NCBI GenBank assembly: GCA_050294475.1
Contig: JBNKOE010000024.1
Span: 248,001-312,000 of the forward strand
DNA from: Thalassobellus sp050294475
GTDB taxonomy: Bacteria > Bacteroidota > Bacteroidia > Flavobacteriales > Flavobacteriaceae
Length of the DNA stretch: 64,000 bases
Direction: 5' to 3'
The notes beneath the pieces are model-generated. The model had not been told where the DNA came from and searched no databases. It saw only the letters and a program-made list of their open reading frames with translations. Of this stretch, positions 44,066 to 54,044 are shown in pieces. Every line of letters starts with the position of its first letter. The first letter of the stretch is position 1. The translations under genes were made by a program, and so were the position numbers.

Positions 44066-44696
44066 TTACTAAACTGCCTCCTTTAGAAAACGCCCTCTTA
44101 TTAAATACAATAAGGATAATAAAACCAGTACTTATTGCCATATCGGCAATATTGAAAACGGGTTCAAAAAAATTAAAATGTTTACCACCGTAAAAAGGAA
44201 CCCATTGTGGTAAATCTACTTCAAATAAAGGAAAGTAAAGCATATCTACAACACGACCATGTAATAAGGAATCGTAACCTCCAGTTTCTGGTAAAAACGT
44301 TGCTATTTGGCCATAACTATCATCAAACAAAACACCATAAAAAACAGAATCGATAATATTCCCTAAAGCTCCTGCAAAAATTAGAACGATTGCTATTACT
44401 AATATTTTAGAACCTTGTTTTTTAGTCGTATCGTACAACCAATACCCAATACCAAATATAGCTACAACTCTAAATAACGTTAAAGCTACTTTGGCTGTTC
44501 TGTCTGAAATAAAAGATACAAAGTCACTAATTTTTGTTCCCCAAGCCATCCCATCATTTTCAATAAAATATATTTTAAACCAACTAAAAACATCAACACT
44601 TTCATGAAGCGTAAAATGAGTTTTAATATAAATTTTACTAACCTGATCGATAAGTAAAATAACAATGATTAATAAAATTGATTTTTTTAGTGACAT
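44052..44696 (-). CDS. lspA: LspA, lipoprotein signal peptidase
   Basis: Signal peptidase II, 214 residues, longer than the about 165 of E. coli, as in Bacteroidota. It cleaves lipoprotein signal peptides at the inner membrane. Catalytic aspartates are D116 in GNIIDSVFYG and D185 in FNIADMAIS; the N-terminal IDQVSKIYIKTH is also typical. Four membrane helices are visible. The extra region (about 120-178) between the active-site motifs is a periplasmic loop. A terminator separates it from the upstream dksA-like gene. Confidence 0.95.
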   Translation of the reverse strand: MSLKKSILLIIVILLIDQVSKIYIKTHFTLHESVDVFSWFKIYFIENDGMAWGTKISDFVSFISDRTAKVALTLFRVVAIFGIGYWLYDTTKKQGSKILVIAIVLIFAGALGNIIDSVFYGVLFDDSYGQIATFLPETGGYDSLLHGRVVDMLYFPLFEVDLPQWVPFYGGKHFNFFEPVFNIADMAISTGFIILIVFNKRAFSKGGSLVNEKK

Positions 44697-44708
44697 ATAA
44701 AAAGTAAA

Positions 44709-44733
44709 AAACGTCTCAAAATATGAGACGTTT
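44709..44733 (-). terminator. intrinsic terminator between the dksA-like gene and lspA
   Basis: Stem AAACGTCTCA (44709-44718) with TGAGACGTTT (44724-44733), AAATA loop. The minus-strand sequence beyond it is TTT-rich, so it ends the ileS/dksA-like transcript before lspA. Confidence 0.85.
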
Positions 44734-44756
44734 CAAATATATAATTAAAATAAAAA

Positions 44757-45134
44757 TTATTGCATATTCTTTGCTTCAATACTTAAGGTAGCATGAGGCA
44801 CTAACTTTAAACGCTCTTTATTTATCAACTTACCTGTTACACGGCATATACCATAGGTTTTGTTTTCTATTCTTATTAAAGCATTTTTTAAATCGCGAAT
44901 AAATTTTTCTTGACGTATAGCTAATTGTGAGTTAGATTCTTTACTCATTACAGCACTTCCTTCATCAAAGGCTTTAAATGTTGGTGATGTATCTTCTGTA
45001 CCATTATTATGGTCATTCATATACGCACTTTTAATAAGCTCTAAATCATGTTTTGCTTTTTCAATTTTGTCTGAAATTAGCACTTTAAATTCTGCTAAAT
45101 CTGCATCCGAATATCTTACGTTAGCTTCTTCCAT
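44757..45134 (-). CDS. TraR/DksA-family protein with a degenerate zinc finger
   Basis: A 125-residue protein with the long N-terminal coiled coil (about 10-90) and C-terminal zinc-finger region of the TraR/DksA family, which modulates RNA polymerase through its secondary channel. Of the four expected cysteines only C97 is kept; T100, S118 and A121 fill the other positions, with H114 nearby. Zinc binding is therefore doubtful. The gene starts 7 bases after the ileS stop on the same strand and is likely co-transcribed with it. Confidence 0.9.
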   Translation of the reverse strand: MEEANVRYSDADLAEFKVLISDKIEKAKHDLELIKSAYMNDHNNGTEDTSPTFKAFDEGSAVMSKESNSQLAIRQEKFIRDLKNALIRIENKTYGICRVTGKLINKERLKLVPHATLSIEAKNMQ

Positions 45135-45140
45135 AATTTT

Positions 45141-48100
45141 TTAATGTTTTTGAATATACAATTTGGTATTTACATCATCAAAAGCAATTTCTATACCGTT
45201 CTCTAATTTATCTATTATTTCAAGTTCGTCTGTTAATGTTTCCGATTTTATATACGTTAAATTAGCATCAACTGCGCTTGTAATATGTTCATCTTTTTGA
45301 AGGGATACATCTATTCTATCAGTTACTTCAAACCCTGAATCTTTACGTAAATTTTGGATGCGATTTATCAATTCTCTTGCAATACCTTCTTTTCGTAAGT
45401 CATCACTAATAGTTACATCTAAAGCTACTGTTATACTACCTTCGTTTGCAACCAACCATCCTTCAATATCTTGCGATGTAATTTCTACATCTGTGCGTTC
45501 TAAAGTAATCTTTTTTCCATTAACATCAACCTCCAAATTTCCAATTTGTTCTATTTTGTTAATATCTTCTGCCGAAAAGTTAATTACTGCATTAGCAATA
45601 GCTTTCATATCCTTTCCAAAACGCGGTCCTAAGGCTTTAAAGTTTGGTTTTATTTTTTTTACCAAAATATCTGAAGCATCTTCTAAAAGTTCTACTTCCT
45701 TTACGTTTACCTCATGTTTTATTAAATCTGAAACCGCTAAAATTTCTTCCTTTTGTTGTTTATTATCAATTGGAATCATTATTTTTTGAAGCGGTTGACG
45801 CACTTTTATCTTTTCCTTAGCTCTTAGCGAAAGTACTAAAGATGATATTGTTTGCGCGCTTTCCATTTTTCGCTCTAAAGACTTATTTATAAAACTAGTA
45901 TCAGTTTTAGGAAACTCAGCCAAATGTACACTTTCAAATTGCTCTGTTTGTGTTGTTTTCGTTAAATCTAGGTAAAGCTTATCCATAAAGAAAGGTGCAA
46001 TAGGCGCTCCTAACTTAGCAATAGTTAACATACACGTATACAGTGTTTGGTATGCCGAAATTTTATCTTGTTGGTAATCGCCTTTCCAGAAACGTCTTCT
46101 ACTTAAACGTACAAACCAGTTACTTACATAATCTTGTGTAAAGTCTGAAATAGCACGAGCCGCTTTTGTTGGCTCATAATCGGCATAATAACTATCTACT
46201 TTCTGAATTAAAGTATGTAATTCTGAAAGTATCCAACGGTCTATTTCTGGTCTTTCATCTAAAGGAATATCTGCTTCGCTATAATTAAAACCATCAAGGT
46301 TAGCATATAACTGAAAGAATGAATACGTGTTATAAAGTGTTCCGAAAAACTTACGTTTCACTTCTTCAATACCTTCTAAATCGAATTTTAAGTTGTCCCA
46401 AGGATTTGCGTTAGAAATCATATACCAACGTGTAGCGTCGGCACCGTAATTCCCTAAAGTTTCAAAAGGGTCGACTGCATTGCCCAAACGCTTCGACATT
46501 TTTTGTCCGTTTTTATCTAACACCAATCCGTTAGATACCACATTTTTATAAGCAACAGAATCAAAAACCATGGTTCCAATTGCATGAAGCGTATAAAACC
46601 ACCCGCGTGTTTGATCGACACCTTCGGCAATAAAATCGGCTGGATACGATTTTTTATCGTCAATTAATTCCTTATTCTCAAACGGGTAATGCCACTGAGC
46701 ATAAGGCATTGAACCAGAATCGAACCAAACATCAATTAAATCGCTTTCGCGGAACATTTTTTGTCCTGTTGGAGATACTAGTATAATGGTATCTACAATA
46801 TTTTTATGTAAATCTATTTTCGAATAATTTTCTTCGGAATTGTTTCCAACTTCAAAATTTTCAAAAATATCTTTGGCTAAAACACCAGCAGAAACAGCTT
46901 TTGCCATTTCATTTTTCAACTCTTCAACCGAACCAATACAAATCTCTTCTTTACCATCTTCAGATCTCCAAATAGGCAATGGAATTCCCCAATAACGAGA
47001 ACGCGATAAATTCCAATCGTTAGCATTTGCCAGCCAATTACCAAAACGACCTGTTCCTGTTGCTTTTGGTTTCCAATTTATAGTTTCGTTAAGTTCGAAC
47101 ATGCGTTCCTTGATATCGGTAACTTTAATAAACCAAGAATCTAATGGATAATAAAGAATTGGTTTATCGGTTCTCCAACAATTAGGATAACTATGTTTAT
47201 ATTTTTCAACCTTAAAGGCTTTATTTTCTTCTTTTAATTTAATGGCAATTTCAACATCTATAGAACGCTCTGGCGCTTCGCCTTCGTTATAATATTCATT
47301 CTTCACATATTTACCAGCATATTCGCCCATTTCTGGTCTAAATTTACCTTGCAAATCAACTAACGGCACTAAATTACCATTATCATCTTTTACCAACATT
47401 GGTGGCACTTCTGGTGTTGCTTGTTTTGCAACCAAGGCATCATCTGCACCAAAAGTTGGAGCGGTATGAACAATACCTGTTCCATCTTCAGTAGTAACAA
47501 AATCTCCTGAAATAATTCTAAAAGCATTTTCAGAATTATCGTTTGGTAACGCATAAGGCATTAATTGCTCGTATGTAATCCCTACTAAATCTTTGCCAAC
47601 AAATTCTTTTACAACGTAAAAAGGAATTTTTTTATCACCCGATTTATAAGCTAATAAATCTGATTTATCTTCAACTTGATTGAACTTTCCTGAGAATTGA
47701 TAATTAACTAACTTCTTAGCTAATACCACATTAACAGGTTGAAATGTATATTGATTATACGTTTCAACTAAAACATATTCAATTTTAGGTCCAACAGTTA
47801 ATGCTGTATTACTTGGTAGTGTCCAAGGCGTGGTAGTCCAAGCTAAAAAATGAATATCACCTTCATTTTGTAAAAAATCTGGTAATGATTCTGGTTTTGC
47901 CTTAAACTGAGCCACAATAGTAGTATCGGTAACATCTTGATACGTTCCTGGTTGGTTTAACTCATGCGAACTTAATCCTGTTCCAGCTTTTGGAGAATAC
48001 GGCTGAATGGTATAACCTTTATACAACAAGCTTTTGTTATATATTTCTTTAAGTAACCACCAAACACTCTCCATATATTTTGGATCGTAAGTAATATACG

Positions 48101-48545
48101 GATCGTCCATATCTACCCAGTAACCCATTTTTTGAGTAAGATCATTCCAAACATCAGTGTAACGCATTACAGCTTTACGACATGCGGCATTATAATCTTC
48201 CACAGAAATGGTTTTACCAATATCTTCTTTAGTAATACCTAATTCTTTTTCTACACCTAACTCAATAGGCAAACCATGTGTATCCCAACCAGCTTTACGC
48301 TTTACTTGGTAGCCTTTCATGGTTTTATAACGTGGAAAAATATCTTTAATAGCACGTGCTAAAACATGGTGTACCCCTGGCAATCCGTTTGCTGAAGGTG
48401 GCCCTTCAAAAAACACAAATGGTTCATTACCTTCTCTAGTCGATACACTTTTTTCAAAGATGTTATTTTCTTGCCAATAGTTTAAGACTTCACCTGCAAT
48501 ATTTGGTAAGTCAAGTCCTTTATATTCAGGAAATTTCGCGCTCAT
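45141..48545 (-). CDS. ileS: isoleucyl-tRNA synthetase
   Basis: IleS, 1134 residues, the longer (type 2-like) form found in Bacteroidota. It charges tRNA-Ile with isoleucine. The HIGH-type motif is within GLPGVHHVLARAIKD near residues 55-70, and KMSKR lies at about 681-685 (GQKMSKRLGN). The editing insert (CP1) contains GTGIVHTAPTFGADD. The C-terminal region has the anticodon-binding fold. The last part (about 1020-1130) carries no obvious zinc motif. It is transcribed together with the dksA-like gene downstream. Confidence 0.96.
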   Translation of the reverse strand: MSAKFPEYKGLDLPNIAGEVLNYWQENNIFEKSVSTREGNEPFVFFEGPPSANGLPGVHHVLARAIKDIFPRYKTMKGYQVKRKAGWDTHGLPIELGVEKELGITKEDIGKTISVEDYNAACRKAVMRYTDVWNDLTQKMGYWVDMDDPYITYDPKYMESVWWLLKEIYNKSLLYKGYTIQPYSPKAGTGLSSHELNQPGTYQDVTDTTIVAQFKAKPESLPDFLQNEGDIHFLAWTTTPWTLPSNTALTVGPKIEYVLVETYNQYTFQPVNVVLAKKLVNYQFSGKFNQVEDKSDLLAYKSGDKKIPFYVVKEFVGKDLVGITYEQLMPYALPNDNSENAFRIISGDFVTTEDGTGIVHTAPTFGADDALVAKQATPEVPPMLVKDDNGNLVPLVDLQGKFRPEMGEYAGKYVKNEYYNEGEAPERSIDVEIAIKLKEENKAFKVEKYKHSYPNCWRTDKPILYYPLDSWFIKVTDIKERMFELNETINWKPKATGTGRFGNWLANANDWNLSRSRYWGIPLPIWRSEDGKEEICIGSVEELKNEMAKAVSAGVLAKDIFENFEVGNNSEENYSKIDLHKNIVDTIILVSPTGQKMFRESDLIDVWFDSGSMPYAQWHYPFENKELIDDKKSYPADFIAEGVDQTRGWFYTLHAIGTMVFDSVAYKNVVSNGLVLDKNGQKMSKRLGNAVDPFETLGNYGADATRWYMISNANPWDNLKFDLEGIEEVKRKFFGTLYNTYSFFQLYANLDGFNYSEADIPLDERPEIDRWILSELHTLIQKVDSYYADYEPTKAARAISDFTQDYVSNWFVRLSRRRFWKGDYQQDKISAYQTLYTCMLTIAKLGAPIAPFFMDKLYLDLTKTTQTEQFESVHLAEFPKTDTSFINKSLERKMESAQTISSLVLSLRAKEKIKVRQPLQKIMIPIDNKQQKEEILAVSDLIKHEVNVKEVELLEDASDILVKKIKPNFKALGPRFGKDMKAIANAVINFSAEDINKIEQIGNLEVDVNGKKITLERTDVEITSQDIEGWLVANEGSITVALDVTISDDLRKEGIARELINRIQNLRKDSGFEVTDRIDVSLQKDEHITSAVDANLTYIKSETLTDELEIIDKLENGIEIAFDDVNTKLYIQKH

Positions 48546-48612
48546 TTACTCTTAATTCTTATAAGTTCGCGAATTTAAGAATTTATACTCAAATGGTTAA
48601 TTTTTTATTTAT

Positions 48613-48645
48613 AAAAAAAGCGAAAACAATTGTTTTAACTTTTTC
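48613..48645 (-). terminator. weak candidate terminator after the large secreted protein gene
   Basis: An imperfect hairpin around AAAACAATTGTTTT (48623-48636) with an AAAAAG/CTTTTT outer arm pair and a T run on the minus strand. It lies some 25 to 60 bases beyond the stop at 48671. Confidence 0.35.
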
Positions 48646-48670
48646 ATGACTAACTCAAATAATTAAAATT

Positions 48671-51600
48671 CTAATTAACTATTATTTTTTTTGTTAAAAC
48701 TTGTTGATCTTTTGTTCTAAAATATGCTATATATGAACCACTAGAAATATTCAAAATGTTTAATCCATTATTCAAACTTTCTTGTGATACATCTTTAAAC
48801 TCTAAAACTGATTGACCTAACATATTTACAAGTGATAATTTAGCCACCGAAGTCTTTAACTTTTTAGCAAACAACTTATGTTCTGAATTTTTATAATAAA
48901 TAAAATTCTCTGTTGTTAAGGCTTCTTCTGTACTTAAACTTTTCTGTTCTGATTGAAATACGATTTCGAATCTTGCATTAAACTTACCTTGTTCTGAGGT
49001 AAACTGATAAGCATTATCTTCTCTTAAATTAAAATATATACCAGCTTCATTATCTTTTAAGTAAATTTCTTGATTTTCATCTATATTTTCAAGATTTGTA
49101 ATTTTAATCTCAAAAGTATTACTACCCGACGATTTAAAATTTAATGGCACTACTTTATCTTGTGTTATTTCACTATAAGCTTGAATATTCATATCATTAC
49201 CATTCAAACTTAAATGTAAATCATTATTGTTAACTTCTCCATTTTTTGCATCATAGCCATAATCATATTCATCACTTGTATCTGGACTAAATCCCAATAA
49301 TAACTCTCTTCTTGTTTTTGGACCTACTACCGAATTAAATTCTAAACGTATTTTTTGCATGCCATTACTCACATCCTGTTTACTTGAAGCATTACTTTTT
49401 GATGATTTACTATTACCTGACTTTAAAAATGCTGAACCGTTATTATAAGTACCGTCGGCATCGGCTTCTTTTATAAAAACACGTTGACTATTATTGAATT
49501 CTACATTCCCATCTGCTATAATTTCTGTAATAAAACCTTGTCCAACAGGAAGGTATCTTGATGGTGTTATCGTTCCGTCTTGCTGCCCATTTGTAGCTCC
49601 ATAAAAACCAACAAATTGATACGCTCTAATAGAACCTAATTTATTTACTTGTGCATAACCGCCATTATATTCATCAAGATAATGTGAAGTACCACTCCAT
49701 TGTTGCCATAAATTCAATGTTCCGTCTATTATACCTTCATTATCATCAATAAACTTATGAATATCTAATGCTGATGGATATGGATTTCCGAATAAATACT
49801 CTGTTTTTGACACATTAACAACTGACCCTGAACCTCCAACATCTGTAACATTAACCAATATAGTACCATTATTAGGTTTTCCTTCAAATATATATTGTTG
49901 CTCTGAAGCAGGAATACCTGTTCCTTTTTGAGTATATCCAACTCCTGGTTTTATTCCTGTTGATGTAGATATTTGTGCCCAATCCCAATAGTCTTGTCCA
50001 TTTATAAAAGTATACAGCCAGTAAGTACTTATATTACCATTTGCTGTATATGCAGATGTAAATTGACAATTAAAACCTGTACCGTCTTTTATCATTTGTA
50101 AACTAAAATCTGAATTATTTGGATTGTTTGCGGACGTATTATTGTCTATTAAACTCGTAGCCCCAAGAACTCCAACAGGTGATGCCCAATAGTTATACCA
50201 ATAAGCACTTGGTGTTCCTTCTTGCCTTCTTAATATTTTTCCTAAAGACGAAGTTACTAAATCGCTATGCTCGGTTTGTATTAATTGAGAATCATCTTCT
50301 AAATCTAGAGTTCCGTTCAATTCTAAATACCAGTTATTTTCTACTAAATGATCGCCTTGAATTGTTAACCTTTTATCGGAATCAATTACAAGTCCTAATG
50401 TTTTAATATCGTGACTAGCAATAACATCACTTGTTATTTTTACAATACTCCAATCTTTATTAGTAGCAGTATCTTCAATATCCCAAACATCACCATGTAA
50501 CCAAGTTGATTGTGTTGTCCAACTACCATCATTTACACTTTCATAAGGCATTGGTGCCGTTTGTTCTTCAATAGTAGTAATATTATTTATGTATAATTCT
50601 TTATCATAACCTGAATAATCTGAAGTTCTACCCATAACAATATTTGTCATTGGGTAATAAGCTATTAAATTAGCCCACGGAATAGTGTTACTTGTAGCAG
50701 TATCTTCAATATTTTTTGCCACAATCGAACCTCTCAAAACTCCTGAATTATCTTCAATTTCTTGGTAAACTGTTTTCTGAATTTGACTTTCTGTTAAAGC
50801 TACATCAAATACTCTAACTTCATCAATATCGCCTTTAAAATATTGCTTATTTGGAACATCACTTGATAATCTTCCAACTTCAAAGTTCCCATTAGAATCT
50901 GCTGTAGTTTCGATTGCTGCACCTGTACCTCCAACATTTGAAGAACTAACTAATTCTCCATCAACATATAAAGACACAACTCCTGTTATATCTGTATAAG
51001 TTCCAGTAATATGATGCCACTCATCATAATTAATATCAGTACAACTACATCCTAAAGCAGTTTCAGAATTTCCTGCAGCTTTTACTGTAAACATAGGTTT
51101 TTTACCGTTTTCTAACCACAATCTGCAACCAGAATCTTCTCCAGCAATAACCATATTTGTTGAATTACCAGAATCAGATTTAACCCATGCCATAATGGTA
51201 ACATCTCCTAATCCATTTATAAAAGAAGCTCTTGATAAGTAATCATCTATTCCATCAAAATCAATAGAAGCTATAGTTGGTGGGTTAACATCAAATAAAT
51301 CTCTATAATCTAAATCGCCTCCAATTAATAAATCACCATCTGCATCTGGCAGAATAGACAAATCGGTAGGATCTTCAATATCTTCATTAACATCCCAAAC
51401 AGCATCGTTTACCCCGTTGGTTTCAAATGCATTATTAAGACCATCTACATCTACATCGGCAGCCGTATAGGTATCAGCCATACCATTTTCCTGTATGTCG
51501 GTATAACCGTCATTATCAGAATCGTCATCCAAATAATCAGGAGTACCATCCCCATCGGTATCAACTGGTATTAAACCCGTTCCATAATTATCCCATAACC

Positions 51601-52411
51601 CAGGATAAGACCCTGTTGTATTTACTGTACCACTTGGCAAGATATACCCTAAGGTTAATTGCGCCTCAACATTATCAGGTATACCATCACTATCACAGTC
51701 TATATCTACTTTATTTTCAAAACCATCTACATCTACATCTGCACAGGCAGGTTCTTCTAAAACAGTAATAACAACATCGTCAATAAAATTCCCAATCGAA
51801 GTTGAACCAGATGCAGTGCTTATGGCTTCAAATATGAAAAAGGTTGTATTTTGCCCTTCTGGCACATCATAAACACCAGAATAAGCTCCCCAAGACACAT
51901 TATCATCAGACATGGTCTCTACAGTTGTGGCAGACACTAAGTCTGCTCCTATTTTTACTTCAGCTACGTCTACACCACTTCTTCCTCTATGTTTAACAGA
52001 CCATTGCACTTTAGAACCACCTGAAATACACAATTCTTGATAAAGGGCTGCGGTTTGGTTAGCATTAAGCTCTGCAAATTGATTTCCATCGCTTGCAGGA
52101 ACACCATTAAACCCACTACTCCATAACTCTAAATTATTATCGCTTGCTGTAGTTTTCCACCCAGGTACATTATCTTCGTGAGTTATAAGATATGTAGAAG
52201 AACCAATAACTATTTCCTCAAAACTTTCATTAATTATATTTTCGGCACAATAGACCATACCGCATTCTATCGCATCTAAAATACCATCATTATCGTCATC
52301 AACATCTATTAAATCAGGAACTCCATCACCATCTGAATCTTGTGCATTTAAATTATTTGCCGTAAAACAAAGCAGAACAAATAATACTTTAAAAAGTAGT
52401 AATCTTTTCAT
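48671..52411 (-). CDS. large secreted protein: thrombospondin type 3, LamG and T9SS domains
   Basis: A 1246-residue secreted protein. Signal peptide to about 23 (NNLNAQ), then calcium-binding thrombospondin type 3 repeats such as DSDGDGVPDLIDVDDDNDG (about 25-45) and further Asp-rich stretches (about 225-375). A LamG/concanavalin-like domain spans about 385-545 (ASIDFDGIDDYL, IMAWVKSDSG, EWHHITGTYTDITG, GDIDEVRVFDVAL). A beta-rich region follows, and a type A T9SS signal ends the protein (LVNMLGQSVLEF to KIIVN). It is likely a cell-surface adhesin or carbohydrate-binding protein; no catalytic motif was seen. Confidence 0.88.
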   Translation of the reverse strand: MKRLLLFKVLFVLLCFTANNLNAQDSDGDGVPDLIDVDDDNDGILDAIECGMVYCAENIINESFEEIVIGSSTYLITHEDNVPGWKTTASDNNLELWSSGFNGVPASDGNQFAELNANQTAALYQELCISGGSKVQWSVKHRGRSGVDVAEVKIGADLVSATTVETMSDDNVSWGAYSGVYDVPEGQNTTFFIFEAISTASGSTSIGNFIDDVVITVLEEPACADVDVDGFENKVDIDCDSDGIPDNVEAQLTLGYILPSGTVNTTGSYPGLWDNYGTGLIPVDTDGDGTPDYLDDDSDNDGYTDIQENGMADTYTAADVDVDGLNNAFETNGVNDAVWDVNEDIEDPTDLSILPDADGDLLIGGDLDYRDLFDVNPPTIASIDFDGIDDYLSRASFINGLGDVTIMAWVKSDSGNSTNMVIAGEDSGCRLWLENGKKPMFTVKAAGNSETALGCSCTDINYDEWHHITGTYTDITGVVSLYVDGELVSSSNVGGTGAAIETTADSNGNFEVGRLSSDVPNKQYFKGDIDEVRVFDVALTESQIQKTVYQEIEDNSGVLRGSIVAKNIEDTATSNTIPWANLIAYYPMTNIVMGRTSDYSGYDKELYINNITTIEEQTAPMPYESVNDGSWTTQSTWLHGDVWDIEDTATNKDWSIVKITSDVIASHDIKTLGLVIDSDKRLTIQGDHLVENNWYLELNGTLDLEDDSQLIQTEHSDLVTSSLGKILRRQEGTPSAYWYNYWASPVGVLGATSLIDNNTSANNPNNSDFSLQMIKDGTGFNCQFTSAYTANGNISTYWLYTFINGQDYWDWAQISTSTGIKPGVGYTQKGTGIPASEQQYIFEGKPNNGTILVNVTDVGGSGSVVNVSKTEYLFGNPYPSALDIHKFIDDNEGIIDGTLNLWQQWSGTSHYLDEYNGGYAQVNKLGSIRAYQFVGFYGATNGQQDGTITPSRYLPVGQGFITEIIADGNVEFNNSQRVFIKEADADGTYNNGSAFLKSGNSKSSKSNASSKQDVSNGMQKIRLEFNSVVGPKTRRELLLGFSPDTSDEYDYGYDAKNGEVNNNDLHLSLNGNDMNIQAYSEITQDKVVPLNFKSSGSNTFEIKITNLENIDENQEIYLKDNEAGIYFNLREDNAYQFTSEQGKFNARFEIVFQSEQKSLSTEEALTTENFIYYKNSEHKLFAKKLKTSVAKLSLVNMLGQSVLEFKDVSQESLNNGLNILNISSGSYIAYFRTKDQQVLTKKIIVN

Positions 52412-52685
52412 AGGTTAAAATTTAATAGTTTTAGGAATCTATTAATTTTATACTATAAACACTACAATTTTGTAAAATGGATTATAAAAATGAGGGAAGT
52501 TAACTACGTAAAACAATCACACTCTATGATTATCAATTAATTAACACGACAATATTAATATAACTTAATCAAATATCCTAGTAAAAATATAATTTTTTAT
52601 CGATTAAAAGTAAATAAATCGGACAAAAATCACACTATAAGCTATTTATCAATACAAAAAACTTACAAAATAAATGAGAATAATA

Positions 52686-54044
52686 CTAAACAATAAACCC
52701 AACCAAATCTTCAATTTTAGAAATTAATTGAATTTTAATAATTGTATTTTTTAATGAAATTTTATTGTATTTGGAAACAAAAATAGTTGAAAAACCTAAT
52801 TTTTCGGCTTCAAGAATACGTTGTTCTACGCGCTGTACTGGACGAATCTCTCCAGATAAACCAACCTCAGCAGCAAAGCAAAAGTCTTTTTGCAAAGCCA
52901 CATCTTCGTTAGAAGATAAAATAGAAGCCACAACTGCCAAATCTATTGCAGGATCATCAACTGTAATACCACCAGTTATATTTAAAAATACATCCTTTGC
53001 TCCTAACCTAAATCCAGCACGTTTTTCTAAAACTGCTAAAAGCATATTTAAACGTTTAGCATTAAAGCCTGTGGCACTTCTTTGAGGTGTTCCATAAACT
53101 GCGGTACTAACCAATGCCTGCACTTCAATCATTAAAGGACGCATACCTTCAAGAGTTGCTGCAATAGCATTACCCGACAGCTCTTCATCTTTCTTTGAAA
53201 TTAAAATTTCTGAGGGATTAGACACTTCACGCAAACCAGAGCCTTGCATTTCATAAATACCTAATTCGTTAGTAGAACCAAATCGATTTTTATGCGCTCT
53301 TAAAATTCTAAATACATGATTTCGATCACCTTCAAATTGTAAGACAGTATCAACCATATGTTCTAAAATTTTAGGACCTGCAATATTTCCGTCTTTTGTA
53401 ATATGACCAATTAATAACACTGGAGTTGCTGTTTCTTTAGCAAATTTAATAAGCTCGGTTGTGCATTCTTTTATTTGCGAAATACTTCCTGAAGACGACT
53501 CAATATAATCGCTATGGAGTGTTTGAATAGAATCTATAATTACTATATCTGGTTCTAAAGTTTCAATTTGCTTGAAAATATTCTGTGTTTTTGTTTCAGT
53601 AAGAATATAACAATTGTTATTATTAGGATTAATACGTTCTGCACGCATTTTAATTTGTTTCTGACTTTCTTCACCCGAAACATAAAGTGTTTTATATGGT
53701 AATTTTAATGAAATTTGAAGCAATAATGTGCTTTTACCAATACCAGGTTCGCCTCCTAAAAGCGTTAATGACCCAGGAACAATACCGCCTCCTAAAACAC
53801 GATTAAATTCGTTATCAAAAGTATCTAAGCGAGGTTCTTTAGAAACATCAATATCTTTAATTCGTAATGGAATAGATGCTTTTTTAACACTAGATGTTGG
53901 TGATTTCCAATCGCTTTTTTCTGGTTTTTGAATAACTTCTTCTACAATAGTATTCCATTCTTTACAAGCATTACATTGCCCTTGCCATTTAGCATATTGC
54001 GTACCGCAGTTTTGACAAAAAAAAGTAGTTTTAACTTTTGCCAT
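52686..54044 (-). CDS. radA: RadA, DNA repair ATPase
   Basis: RadA/Sms, 452 residues, a RecA-like helicase that processes recombination intermediates. The N-terminal zinc finger has C10, C13, C24 and C27. Walker A is GGEPGIGKST at 97-106, Walker B is IVIIDSIQT, and the RadA-specific KNRFGS motif precedes a C-terminal Lon-protease-like domain (AVYGTPQRSATGF, VGLSGEIRPVQRVEQR). Its ATG overlaps the stop of the upstream esterase gene by one base, so translation is coupled. Confidence 0.96.
   Translation of the reverse strand: MAKVKTTFFCQNCGTQYAKWQGQCNACKEWNTIVEEVIQKPEKSDWKSPTSSVKKASIPLRIKDIDVSKEPRLDTFDNEFNRVLGGGIVPGSLTLLGGEPGIGKSTLLLQISLKLPYKTLYVSGEESQKQIKMRAERINPNNNNCYILTETKTQNIFKQIETLEPDIVIIDSIQTLHSDYIESSSGSISQIKECTTELIKFAKETATPVLLIGHITKDGNIAGPKILEHMVDTVLQFEGDRNHVFRILRAHKNRFGSTNELGIYEMQGSGLREVSNPSEILISKKDEELSGNAIAATLEGMRPLMIEVQALVSTAVYGTPQRSATGFNAKRLNMLLAVLEKRAGFRLGAKDVFLNITGGITVDDPAIDLAVVASILSSNEDVALQKDFCFAAEVGLSGEIRPVQRVEQRILEAEKLGFSTIFVSKYNKISLKNTIIKIQLISKIEDLVGFIV

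Noticed and set aside
45358..45789. Open frame of 143 codons on the plus strand
   Set aside because: It lies entirely opposite ileS, whose protein is conserved throughout; an antisense shadow with no family features.
48623..48636. Perfect palindrome AAAACAATTGTTTT as a regulator site
   Set aside because: It lies 3' of a gene and fits better as part of a weak terminator; such AT palindromes arise easily in this composition.
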